Source of the DNA: Lichtheimia corymbifera B2541
Lineage: Eukaryota; Mucoromycota; Mucoromycetes; Mucorales; Lichtheimiaceae
Direction: 5' to 3'
Length of the DNA stretch: 64,000 nt
NCBI GenBank assembly: GCA_000697475.1
Contig: JNEU01001155.1
Coordinates: 38,525 to 102,524, forward strand
Shown: in pieces, positions 50,122 through 60,459 of the stretch
Layout: the number at the start of each line of letters is the position of its first letter
Numbering within the stretch: the first letter of the stretch is position 1
The notes under the pieces: generated by a model
The model's input: only the letters and a program-made list of their open reading frames with translations
Told to the model about the DNA's origin: nothing
Database searches by the model: none
Program-made: the position numbers and the translations under genes

Positions 50122-51012
50122 TTATTGGTTCTTCTTGGCAGCGTTTGCAGAGGCAGGTCTGGCGCTCTTCTTCATCACAAAGTAATGGGCGATTTGCAGA
50201 CCGATGATGCCTATACATACCATGGGATTAATCTTTGTAACTCTAATCCCAACCTTATTCACTTACCCGTGATGGCCAACACAATGATGAAATGAGCAGC
50301 AGCAATGTTCTTCAATGATGAAGTGATTTCGTCTTCATTTTCGGTAGAAGTAATCACGTCCAAGCCTAAATAGACATCAGATCAGCATCAGATTTCTGAT
50401 CCGCTGTACCACCACCTTTGACCTTCCCCAGAGCTTATTTCCCTTTCCAAAATCTTACCTGGTCGCACAGATGTTGCGTGAGTAGACAATCCAAAGAGCA
50501 TCAAAACTGAATAAAGCAATAACGAGTTAGTCATGATTCACCTTCCAATTTATCAACCACATACCAAGAGATGCACCGTCAAAGAGAAGGTTGGAATCTG
50601 TCATATGAGCCAAACCAGCCGAGAAACCCACAGCAGCAATCATCAAGTTGGCAAATGGAATATACTTGAGGATCTTGGGTGCTTGTGTTTGCGTGATATA
50701 GTAAAGCTAATGATCGCGGCGCTCAGTGCATGATACATGGATGCGTTGCATATATGCAAACACGACCGACGTGTAAAGCATATTCCACCTGGGATATAAA
50801 GACATACCGTAGCTCTTGAAACAGCATTGGGGTGCTCAGCAGGATTAGCCCACAAGAGGTAGTAGTCGAATGCCCAGTCTGACCAATATGTCTATGGATT
50901 GATTAGCCCATGGACTTGCAAGGAAGAGAGAGAAGATTGTTACCCCGTAAGCAAAGAAGCACGAACAGAGAATCAAGGCGACCTTGATCGTTTGCATTTG
51001 TTCACCCGCCAT
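50122..51012 (-). CDS. SHR3: SHR3-type ER chaperone for amino-acid permeases, 6 exons
   Basis: Predicted ER membrane protein of 176 aa. Shr3 keeps amino-acid permeases soluble during folding so they can leave the ER in COPII vesicles. Exons 51012-50944, 50891-50808, 50706-50565, 50506-50459, 50365-50267 and 50210-50122 sum to 177 codons. Four hydrophobic segments: KVALILCSCFFAYG, KYIPFANLMIAAVGFSAGLA, LFDGASLVLMLFGLS (the family's 'LFDGAS' block) and HFIIVLAITGIIGLQIA. YYLLWANPAEH between helices 1 and 2 also fits. The short cytosolic tail is basic (KKSARPASANAAKK). The identification rests on these blocks and on topology. Confidence 0.85.
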
Positions 51013-51329
51013 GTTTGAAGAGATGAGGAGCAAGAAGAGCAAAGAGTATCTCACTGAGCTTTGTGTCCTCGAAGAAATTGGGTTTCTCACCAGAGCTGTG
51101 TAACTACAAACCTATACCAGCATCATTCTCTTGTCACGCGCGCACACAATAATGTGAGAATAATGGCGCAGTCTCTTCTACCCTATCATGCGACTCATTC
51201 ATTCATGCTTGCATACAAGAGGTTGGGGGAGGGAAATACTAACTAAGCTAAGCAGAAAATGAACCCAATTTGGAATAACAATGATCAATGCCGTTTTAAT
51301 GAATAATGAATAAATGCTATACAATGATG
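51013..51329. other. Short intergenic region
   Basis: Promoter of SHR3 and 3' flank of the BRE4-like gene, both on the minus strand. Nothing else recognised. Confidence 0.5.
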
Positions 51330-54300
51330 CTACTTTGCAGATAATAATGGTTGTTGCTGCTGTTCAACGTCGTACCCCATAAATAGACTATCCCATTCAT
51401 AAGTTGGGATAAGCTCCCCAAATAACTTTGTCATGCATTCTCCGAGCTACCAAACAAAGATTTCCATATGAGCAAACAATAAATGTGGACCGTGCTCTTC
51501 TTCGTCACATACCTTATCAAGCTCGCGTATGACGTCTTCCATCATAATCACATACGATGAATACAATACATATACATGCTCTTTTTCCAACATGGCCATT
51601 CTTGATTGAGTCCCGGGAAGCTCTTTAAGATGAATGATCAAGGATTGCCATGCATTTCTGGCTGGTGGGAAATAAGGCGGTAAAGGTGTCTTCAAGCGTA
51701 GAGCCGATGCGAGCAGATAGAAATAAAGCAGTATATTGCCAACCATTTCACGACGCTCTTTGCTAACAGGCATGATGAAATCACGTTGAACGTCTTGAAA
51801 CCAAGCATCTTTGAACACAACGGTACGCATAGAGCAAAATTTGTCGACAATATTCTGGCATGAATTGAGCATGGACTTATAAGTATCGACTGGGAAAGCA
51901 CCCTTTAGACGCGGTTCATTGGGTGTTTGAGCCAACAATGCTTGAAGCTCCAGTAGTGTACGTTGTAAATCAAGCTCCATATCCATAAAGGCACGTTTCG
52001 CAATAGCACGTTGTGATGTCGAGGGATCATCATCATCATCACTATGGCAGTTGTTCTTGATCATGAGTGAAGTTTCCATTGAAGCGGCTAGTGATCGTCC
52101 AGAGTAAACGGATACTAGCTTTTGATACAGCCTCGCCATTCGTAACAAGAAATCAGAGAGTCCTTTGCGTAGCTCAACACGTGCTTCATATGGCCATACA
52201 TATACAGTCGCCACCAAACCAAATACGACACCCACCAAAATAGCGACACAGCGTTGGAAAGCGAGCAGCCACACCTCAACATGGTTTGTATCTCGATCAT
52301 TATACTTGTTGAGCACCACCAGGTTATAGGCAAGCAACGTAAATTGGCCAAATTTGCCGTGTTTGTGATGCAAGATCATCCAAAAGTTGGGAATTGAAAA
52401 GAGCCATGTCAATACTGGCAGCACATACATGTTGTTTGGGAATAACATGTAAATCGTCATGGCAGCAAAACATCCAAGTACTGTCGATAATATACGGTAG
52501 ATCGATACCAAGTTGGTACCACCAACGGTTGGCGTCATCACGACCATCAACTACACATCGTATCATATCAAATGAGAAAATCAGATTGATACCAGCAAAT
52601 CAGATAAGCTATTATCCAACTACTTACAGTAATCAAAGCCCATTCCATTCTCCAAGCGCGAAACCATTCGGCTGTACTTGACATGAACGCTGGTGCTGCC
52701 AGGAGTGTGGCTGCGATCGAACATTTTGTAGCATATCGCACCTTTTGCTGTTTAAGTAGTGATAATGTTCTCCACGTTCTTAAAAAGAATCTTCGCCATG
52801 CTGTCTTTGGCTCCGGAGTATGTAATGTATTTCTACTGTTGCGGTCATTTGGGACAAAGCTGTCGATGGATGATACATCCTTCTTGGCTACGGTGGGAAT
52901 GTGGGACAAAAAAAAGTGAGCAATGTGATGATCTCAATTAGCAATGACACTTACAGTTAGAGCGTTTGCCTGAATAAAGCTTGAATTGCCACCAATGTAT
53001 CTTGCTTGCACGCTCCTCAGCTTCAGACCAACGGCGTATGCACTCCACCAAGGTGATCATCTCACGAGCAAATTCAATCATGTTGAAGACGAAAAAGTAC
53101 ACCAAATAAAGATCCTCTCCTGGCATATCAATACTGCCATCTTTGCATCGTTTTTGGAGACGTTGTTGATATGTCTTTTGAACCGCTTGTAGCTGTGACA
53201 TTTCGAACAAGGCGATCGCTTTTTCCAAGTTGGTTGCCAAAGTCTGGTAAGATGGTGAAGACTTTTTGTTGGTAGGTGTGGTGAAATCACGACGTAAATG
53301 ATACAATGTCTGTTTACACGTGTATGCGAGTGACTTGAGCGGCTGTCTGATTGTGCGAATAAAATCAAGGAGTGCGGTGCCTTCAGTCTCCAGCTCGCTA
53401 TCGTTGAGATGGTCAGAAGATGCATGACTATGCGTACGCTTCATGTCTTCTGCAGCTCCAGCCACGGCTGTCTCTGTACTTTCAGCAGCAGCTGCATCCA
53501 ACTCGATATTCTTTTGTCGTCGCATCTCATTCTCAAGAAGTCTACGTCGATAACCAGCACGAATACTCCAGGTTTCTTGCAAATCGCCATTGCTGGTTGT
53601 TTTCTTTGACTTCTTTGCCTTTTTAAGCCCCTTCCAGGAACCTTGTAACTCGTTGCACATTCGTTCAAATTGGATACCACAGCTGCTACGAAGACCAGCA
53701 ACATGTTGTGCCAGACGTTGCATGCTTTTGACAATATCCTCGTACTCCTCGACACGACCACGAATCTGGCGATTCCACATGACTTCCAACTTTGCATCTG
53801 AGAGCGATTTTTGCAGTGAAGTGAAACTGGCACGGTGTGAATCGATAGCAGTTTGTAGGGTTTTGTTTGCTTTGAATTCAGGGAGGTCGTCGTCAAGGAG
53901 AAAAGTTTTGGTCAAGAGTTTCAAGAGCACCTGGTACGATGATAACGTTGCTTCAAGGTCCTTGCTATAAATGTCGCTTTTCAGTGTCACCTCGCAACAA
54001 ACAAATAATGTCCTACCAACTTACTTTAATTTCTTTGCTGCCGAATAAGGCCAAAAGATGATGCAACATGAAACTGTAATCACGGTCCCTGTAGCCACGG
54101 CTGATACAATCTGCTCGATCCTTGTGGTATCAAAATCACCACGATTTGCTGATCCTTCCCGTACGACGATGATGAAGATGATGATAAAGCAAAGACTCGA
54201 TGCTAGCAAATGATATCATGCTGCACGATTAGCACAATGCATACGATTAGCCCAAAACATAACCTTAATTTACCTGTGGCCACGGGAGGCTTATTCCAAT

Positions 54301-55280
54301 GTGCTTTGAAGAATGCAATCACTGCGGTTGGGCCAGCGAGCCATAGCAAAAGTGATAACGTGTGAGCGACAACGTCATATCCGTGATCAATGAAGAAATC
54401 TGTTGTCACCATGGAACCCAAACAAACGGCTGTGGCAGAAAGGGTATAGCCCCATCCATAAGCAGCAGCCTCGACCATCCCCCCAAGTGATTTTGCCGGG
54501 TTGAAAAATACAGTAGCCGTGGCGACCAGGTGGCTTGATACACGATTGTTCCCAATCAGGGCATTGAGCATAGGCACAAAAGTGAAAAGAGATCCCAAAA
54601 AGTAAGCAAAGCTGCATTTCAGTACTTGTCGTTGCGCAGTGGTGAGTTCCCAATGAGTGATGGTGTCTTTTGTTCTTTTCCATAGGGATGGTTTGGCGGG
54701 TAGAGGGTTGTAATGATGTTGTTGATGCTTGTGGCTCTTTTTGGATGTAGCAGGGAAAAATGGCGTGTCGGAATCGCTCTCGGTGGTTGATGCGCTTGAT
54801 TCTGAAACAGCATTGTAGGTTGTTTCACTACTGCCCTGCAACAATGGCGTTGTCTCACTGTATCAAATAAATGAGATACTTGCTATACACACACGCACAC
54901 ACACACACATACCTTGATTTATCCTTTGGGCTTTTGAATGATGTCGATTGCTGCTGCTGCTGTTGTTGTTGCTGTGATACCATTTCATCTGCAGAATAAT
55001 CGTTGGCGTTGAAATCTTCATGCGTCGGAGAAAGGGGCTCAGGTACAGTGGATAATGACACTGTGCGTTTTTGAAGGGTGCCATCATCGAGGACGACCTC
55101 TATCTCACTGTAGGAAGAAGGAGAACGCGTTGGAATGTCAACCTGATCGGACCATTGACCAAGCGATGGGTATTGATCGGACGTGAATGAGGCTGGTGAA
55201 GTGGAGAGGAAGGTGTGCGAGTGACCTGAAGAAGGAAAAGGTATTGGTGCTGCGTTGCGAGGCAATCGCTTAGGCGGCAT
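51330..55280 (-). CDS. BRE4/aromatic-acid-exporter-like membrane protein (FUSC/ArAE superfamily), 7 exons
   Basis: Predicted 1,184-aa membrane protein. Exons 55280-54913, 54857-54274, 54202-54025, 53964-52955, 52887-52628, 52550-51513 and 51446-51330. A disordered N-terminus is followed by a first membrane module (residues about 190-360: QVLKCSFAYFLGSLFTFVP, NRVSSHLVATATVFFNPAKS, ASSLCFIIIFIIVV). Then comes a large cytosolic helical region with YEDIVKSMQRLAQHVAGLR. A second membrane module (YATKCSIAATLLAAPAF, WALITLMVVMTPTVGGTN, YRILSTVLGCFAAMTIYML, CVAILVGVVFGLVATVYVW) leads to a C-terminal cytosolic domain. This two-module layout is that of fungal Brefeldin-A-sensitivity (Bre4) and FUSC/ArAE putative effluxers. 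The substrate is unknown. Met at 55334 is an alternative start. The acceptor of intron 3 is ambiguous by 12 nt. Confidence 0.85.
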
Positions 55281-55659
55281 AGGTAGAGAGTTTGACAGCG
55301 GAGGAGAGAAAGATGTCCAGCATAACACTATCAATGTCGTTTATAAGAAAAAAGTCTAGCTTGTGTAACGGCTTCCAACCGCATTTACCACGACATCCGA
55401 TAGAGTTTGGAGTGCATCATTATATCCTCACTTTCTAAGAAATCAATATCTTGGTTTCACGGCATACAGTTATTATCTAGCTTATCAGCTGATCAAATGT
55501 TCCCTTACATCATGAAATAACCTTGCTATCGATTAAACTGCGCTTGTGCACTGGATTCCTTATTCATGCTCAGGCTGCGGGAGGAAGAGGAGGACGAGGA
55601 GGAGGGGAGTTGCTGTGCTGCATACGAAAGAAATTGTCTTTTTAACCCGACACACTCCA
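55281..55659. promoter_or_regulatory. Divergent promoter between BRE4-like and SVIP-like genes
   Basis: 379 bp between divergent start codons. A purine-rich block (55574-55605, AGGAGGACGAGGAGG-like) lies in the transcribed leader side of the plus-strand gene. No further element recognised. Confidence 0.4.
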
Positions 55660-56121
55660 ATGGTAACAAGCCCTTCCACAACCATTCACCACTTGACAAT
55701 GCACTTACATTGCACAGGGAAACTGCTTTGGTAAAAGAAACAAAGGTGGACACACGCTGGGTGGAAACACAACGACATCAGCTGCAACCCCAGGCTCTTC
55801 TCAATCACCCACACAACAACAACAACAAGGTTCCCAAAGAGATGCAATGCTAGCAGCTGCGGAAAGACGTCGTCAAGAAGTAAGCGATATATTACTAATA
55901 TGCTGCTGATAATGCTTTACAAACGTATCAATCAGGCTGAAAACCGTGGGGTGAAACAAGGTGGTGCAGGTGGCAAGTTGAGCAAGCAACTAGCCGAACA
56001 AAAACGACAGAACCCAATGCAAGCAGAATCAAGTGAACTACCGGAAAGGATGGTCGTAAGTATGGCATATGTTGGTTTATGTCATAGCAACCTAACGTAT
56101 ATTTTATTATAGTGGGATTAA
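55660..56121 (+). CDS. Small predicted N-myristoylated SVIP-like protein, 97 aa, 4 exons
   Basis: Exons 55660-55662 (only the ATG), 55718-55879, 55936-56055 and 56113-56121 (Trp-Asp-stop) give 98 codons. Joining the ATG to the next exon yields MGNCFGKRNKGG, a strong N-myristoylation signal with an adjacent Cys that could be palmitoylated. A Gln/Ser/Thr linker follows, then MLAAAERRRQEAENRGVKQG, which resembles the p97/VCP-interacting motif of SVIP (AERR..EA..RG), then GKLSKQLAEQKRQ. All four junctions have consensus GT/AG ends and phase 0. The likely role is a membrane-tethered adaptor of Cdc48/p97 in ER-associated degradation; this is inferred from the motif only. Ordinary ORF calling would miss the start. 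Confidence 0.78.
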
Positions 56122-57056
56122 GTAACGCTGCGTGAATGCTACCCTGGAGATGATTCCACAGAACGTACGCCCTATTTCATTGTTTAATATGCACAATAAT
56201 ACCACTTGATTTGATCCAATCGACTCTTTGCTTGATGTTTGGGGAATGGGTTGTGTCTATCGATTTGTTTCATGAACACTTTTTGTATCCTCCTATGTCG
56301 TGTTGTTTAAATACCTTATTTGGATACTACTCTATGCATGACACTGAGACCGAGAATAGCAATGTTGCCGCTATCTTGTGGTGTGAGGCGCTCAATTGAG
56401 CATAAAATGGTGGGATGGTTCTTTGAGACTGATGTCTCATTATTGTATGCGTGTACAGAGTGATGCAAGGCGTGTATTGATTACATTATAGATATGCGAG
56501 CACTAGAAGTATACTACCAATCCATAGTACGACACATATATTGTTAGCTCATCTATGATCCTGTGAGGGATGGGTTAGGTATGGTGGAATGTGCTAGGTG
56601 CTTTCCAACAGGACAAGGGCAGGGAACAGGAAAAGAGATGATAATGATGCCTAATAATGGTCGGGACAGCAGTGCAAAGGCAGAATGTGATGGGACACAA
56701 AGATCAAGATGAGCCAGGAAATGGATATGAGAAAGAAGCAGATAACTGACTAAGGTTTATTGTATGATGAATCGGTAGGTATATATATGTGAATAAGATT
56801 ATGGTACTAAAAGAGAAGGATATGTGATATATACAAAGATGAAGAGCAGGAAATAAACCTATGATGATAAAATATGCTGATATAGCCAAGAAGGATATGT
56901 CAGGTTATGACACCATCCAATCATTATTGTATTTTCATTTCGCCGGTATGGCAGTTTATTATACAAAACGACAGCTTCTACTCTGAGATCACGTGATTTT
57001 AAACAAAAAGAAAACAAAAGAGGATCTCACTTGATAGCGAAGGAAGCTGTGATGAA
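56122..57056. other. Intergenic, 930 bp
   Basis: AT-rich; frames of about 60 codons only. Contains a T-rich stretch on the minus strand downstream of the tRNA (about 57000-57028) that could act as a Pol III stop. No gene recognised. Confidence 0.5.
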
Positions 57057-57127
57057 TGCGCGGACCGGGAATCGAACCCGGGTCATCCGCGTGGCAGGCG
57101 GATATTATACCACTAAACCATCCGCGC
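57057..57127 (-). tRNA. tRNA-Gly (anticodon GCC)
   Basis: The 71-nt cloverleaf reads on the minus strand. The acceptor stem GCGCGGA pairs with TCCGCGC, with discriminator A. The D-arm is GGTTTAGTGGTATAAT, the anticodon loop CTGCCAC carries GCC, and the T-arm is CCGGG-TTCGATT-CCCGG. Internal Pol III promoter boxes are intact (A box TGGTTTAGTGG, B box GGTTCGATTCC). No intron. Very close in layout to eukaryotic tRNA-Gly(GCC). It lies about 1.1 kb from the retrotransposon; Pol III genes are known insertion neighbours of some Ty3 elements. Confidence 0.97.
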
Positions 57128-57701
57128 TTCTTTGGTGATTTGACAAGCCTGAAACGTAATGATATACCAAACTACTACTTTCTTTAGTAAAAATAATGAC
57201 GTCAAACTCGTTCTTGAAGGCTTACACGTGATGTCCTCTGGCGATTCTTGATGTTCCCCACACACTCCTTTGCTTTTCCCTTTTTGGATTCCCCGACGCC
57301 CCGTCTCATGCACCACATTTTTGCACACGTCATTTTTATTTATTGCTTCCCTCTTTCCCAGTTCCCTGTTTGCACTTTCTTTTCGTGGCTTTTCCTTTTA
57401 CTCATCATTTTTGTTATCTCTGTTCTTTTCTGACCTTCACGACCCTCTTCTTTCAGCTCATTCCACTTACCTTTTATGTTGCTCATTCACACTTTCACAT
57501 TGACACGGTACGACAGCACCACGATTGCACCTTGATCGCATGCGTCATTGACTACGACCCGTTACAACAGTTATCATCATATCATCACTCTCTCGGTTGT
57601 CCCGAAAGCACCATGATCATGTTTATTATTCAGACGCACTATCATCATTATCCGACACGCTATATGTAAAATCAGACAAGCTAATCGATATGAATACATG
57701 G

Positions 57702-57754
<53 letters not shown>

Positions 57755-58263
57755 CACATACACGTGAATATCATCCTTATCATTATCATCATCACGATTG
57801 TATCTTGTAAAGTAATATAAAATAGCCCAATTGATGAATAAAGAAGAACAAGCTTTTTAGAGTGAATTGAAAGACTTGGATTGTTTCCATTTGCTGGTCG
57901 CTGACTGTTGTGCGAGTTAGAAACCCTTTTTCCTTTAGATTCTTCATTGATACTCTCAATTGTACCCTTGAACCCTCTTCTATTTGATTATCTTTCGTGT
58001 GATCATTGCAGGTTGATATTTCAGTCTACAGTGTCCATTGTTTATTCTTTATTGGATTACATTTCATTGTATCTCTATCTACCCTTGACCCCCTTTTTCA
58101 TTTATCCTATCCTACACATATCACTTACCTCCCCGGATACTTCTACCGTTCCCTTAGCACCGCACGTGTCAGATTTTCTTGTGCAACAATGACATCATAG
58201 ATCACTTGTTTCCCATATTTAGAAAAGGAGGGATCTATGTGTCACCAAGCGGACCCAAAAAAA
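57128..58263. other. Intergenic between tRNA and retrotransposon, with CA microsatellite
   Basis: Pyrimidine-rich 57250-57500, then a (CA)n run at about 57703-57760, then T/C-rich sequence to 58160. Several plus-strand frames of 60-108 codons are rich in Phe, Leu and Ser because of the pyrimidine bias and carry no family motif. A frame of repeated Val-Cys on the minus strand is simply the microsatellite. Confidence 0.5.
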
Positions 58264-58655
58264 TGACACGGCCCGTGGTGGTATATATACTGGTGGCCTG
58301 CCTGGTTCGGAAGGTGGTTATTTTGGAATGAAAGAAGTATCAAGATGCAGCGGAGTGGTCAAGGATGATGATAGTGAAGACGCGAAGTCGATATGGAGGC
58401 TCATTGTTGAGGAATTTCAAGTGGAAGTCCAAGTTGAATTCATTGGTCGGAGCAAGTGGTAGCCTGCAGTTCCCTAGCGGCACCCTGCTAGTCATATACC
58501 TCTTGGCCAATGTTTTTGAATAGAATGAAACATTTGTTGTGTGGCTGATCCCTTGCCAGGAAAAGGGACGTCAAAATAAAGATTTTCATCTTATCGTTTT
58601 CTTCCTCTAATTTTGTGGTTGCCTGGTATCAGAACGTCGGCTGACAGAACGGTAC
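58264..58655 (+). repeat. LTR-plus-primer-site copy 1 (392 bp)
   Basis: Begins TGACACGGCCCGTGG and is repeated 750 bp downstream with about four differences over 392 bp (two substitutions, one extra T, one lost G). Includes a TATATATA at 58282-58289, an AATAAA at 58575-58580 and TGGTATCAGAAC at 58624-58635, a primer-binding-site-like sequence. The shared block ends at GGTAC. No target-site duplication is visible around it. It may be the LTR of an older, partly deleted copy or part of a tandem LTR. Confidence 0.85.
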
Positions 58656-59013
58656 TGAGATGTATGTGTGTATGTGTGTATGTGTGTGTGTGTGTGTGAT
58701 AAAAACGTATAACGAACAAGTCTGTGAGATTGCTGTTTACTCTGAAAGTGTATCTGAAAAAGAGACGTCTTCCTAACGATCTACCTCTGAGTACTATATC
58801 TAGGCGGATGCTAAAGAGTAAACCTTTTCTACCAATAACAAGCTATAACGTAAATGAGTAACGGGCTGAGTTGTGTATGATGATCCACGCTTGTGTATCA
58901 TCTCTTATATGCTTATGTGCTTGTCTTTGTATATACAATAATAAGATGAATGATATAAATACATGATGTGTACCTTAACCGACCTATATACACGACACCT
59001 GAGGAGGGAGGAG
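58656..59013. other. Spacer between the two LTR copies
   Basis: 358 bp with a TGTA/TG microsatellite (58661-58697), otherwise AT-rich unique sequence. It has no gag-like frame, so it does not look like remains of a complete element's interior. Confidence 0.5.
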
Positions 59014-59405
59014 TGACACGGCCCGTGGTGGTATATATACTGGTGGCCTGCCTGGTTCGGAAGGTGGTTATTTTGGAATGAAAGAAGTATCAAGATGCAG
59101 CGGAGTGGTCAAGGATGATGATAGTGAAGACGCGAAGTCGATATGGAGGCTCATTGTTGAGGAATTTCAAGTGGAAGTCCAAGTTGAATTCATTGGTCGG
59201 AGCAAGTGGTAGCCTGCAGTTCCCTAGCGGCACCCTGCTAGTCATATACCTCTTGGCCAATGTTTTTGAATAGAATGAAACATTTGTTGTGTGGCTGATC
59301 CCTTGCCAGGAAAAGGGACGTCAAAATAAAGATTTTCATCTCATCGTTTTCTTTCTCTAATTTTTGTGGTTGCCTGGTATCAGAACGTCGCTGACAGAAC
59401 GGTAC
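59014..59405 (+). repeat. 5' LTR and primer-binding region of the Ty3-like element (copy 2, 392 bp)
   Basis: Second copy of the repeat, directly upstream of gag. If the primer site TGGTATCAGAAC (59375-59386) marks the LTR boundary, the LTR is about 361 bp (59014-59374). The site would pair with a tRNA ending GTTCTGATACCA; A1:U72 acceptor ends are typical of initiator tRNA-Met. TATATATA is at 59032-59039 and AATAAA at 59325-59330. The LTR starts with TG but does not end in a clear CA at that boundary, so its exact end is unsure. Confidence 0.8.
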
Positions 59406-59610
59406 AGGAACACATTATCTCTTTATTTGCATATCTTTTCTATCGAAGCTACCGAGTTATAAGAATCCCCCTTTCCCACTCCTTTTATTATCATTACACC
59501 ACGATTGGTATATCACACGTATCATTTTGGTGGAGAAGCTGGGCGACTATCAACTATATCAAGTTATATACGTCCTTCAATTATATATTTTTTTTATTTG
59601 ATTTGTGATT

Positions 59611-60459
59611 ATGCCTCAAGATCAATCTACTGGTGTAACAAACACTACCATGTTCAAGTCGGATGCATCCTTAAGCAAGTTTTTGGCTAAGCCCAAGCAT
59701 TTCAAAGGCGATGATGACGAGAATCCATTGAGATGGCTGAAGCGAATCAATCGTATACGCAAGGGTGTGCCTATGGGTGATCAGCAATGTCTCACTATGG
59801 CTGGTTCTTACCTCACTGGTGCTGCCGAATCATGGTGGGAGATGGTCGAAGATGATGTTGCTGACTGGACCCAATTCGAAAGGATGTTTCGTGCAAGATT
59901 CGCTGGAAAGGACAAGCATCATATATGGTGGAACAAGGTGGAGAGTAGGCAACAGTTGGCTGGTGAAACAGTTGATGAAGTTGCCAATGACCTGAAGGAG
60001 TATTTTGAGTTGCTCGATGTAAAGGATGATGGTATTCGCATTCGTCATCTTTTGAAAGCATTGAGAGAGAGCATTTCTTACGAGTTGGAACAACGTGCAG
60101 CCTTAAGCAAGTATGAGGAGGTGGTGCAAGAAGCTCGTAAATTGGAAGTGGTGCAGAACAAGTATGGACGTGCTGGTGCCAGTACTGTTGGATCGTCATC
60201 TTCAACATTGGTGCGTGGTCATCCGGGTTCTGATATCACACCTTCGGAAAGTGCAAGTGCAAATGTACAAGGCGGTAATTTGTCATCCCAAATCAGTGCG
60301 TTGGCAAATGAAATCCAAGCTCTCAAGATTAACATGGTGGATGTCCGTCGTCCTCGTGGCTTACGTTGTTGGAATTGTGGTGATGAAGGGCACAAACGGG
60401 ATCAATGTCCAAAGCCAATTCAAGCAACTGAGCAGGGAAAAGACAATGGGTGCCATTGA
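59611..60459 (+). CDS. gag: Retrotransposon Gag (capsid and zinc knuckle)
   Basis: 282 aa. The capsid-like domain has the Ty3/gypsy Gag pattern (about residues 25-180: FKGDDDENPLRWLKRI, AGSYLTGAAESWWEM, FERMFRARFAG, LLKALRESISYEL). A CCHC zinc knuckle CWNCGDEGHKRDQC lies close to the C-terminus, for RNA packaging. The Met at 59611 is the first ATG in frame. The stop at 60457-60459 overlaps the pol frame, and a GGGAAAA heptamer at 60435-60441 sits in the overlap. Composition is like a single recent insertion. Confidence 0.93.
   Translation: MPQDQSTGVTNTTMFKSDASLSKFLAKPKHFKGDDDENPLRWLKRINRIRKGVPMGDQQCLTMAGSYLTGAAESWWEMVEDDVADWTQFERMFRARFAGKDKHHIWWNKVESRQQLAGETVDEVANDLKEYFELLDVKDDGIRIRHLLKALRESISYELEQRAALSKYEEVVQEARKLEVVQNKYGRAGASTVGSSSSTLVRGHPGSDITPSESASANVQGGNLSSQISALANEIQALKINMVDVRRPRGLRCWNCGDEGHKRDQCPKPIQATEQGKDNGCH

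Noticed and set aside
57577..57795. Frame coding alternating Val-Cys residues
   Set aside because: Simple translation of the (CA)n microsatellite.
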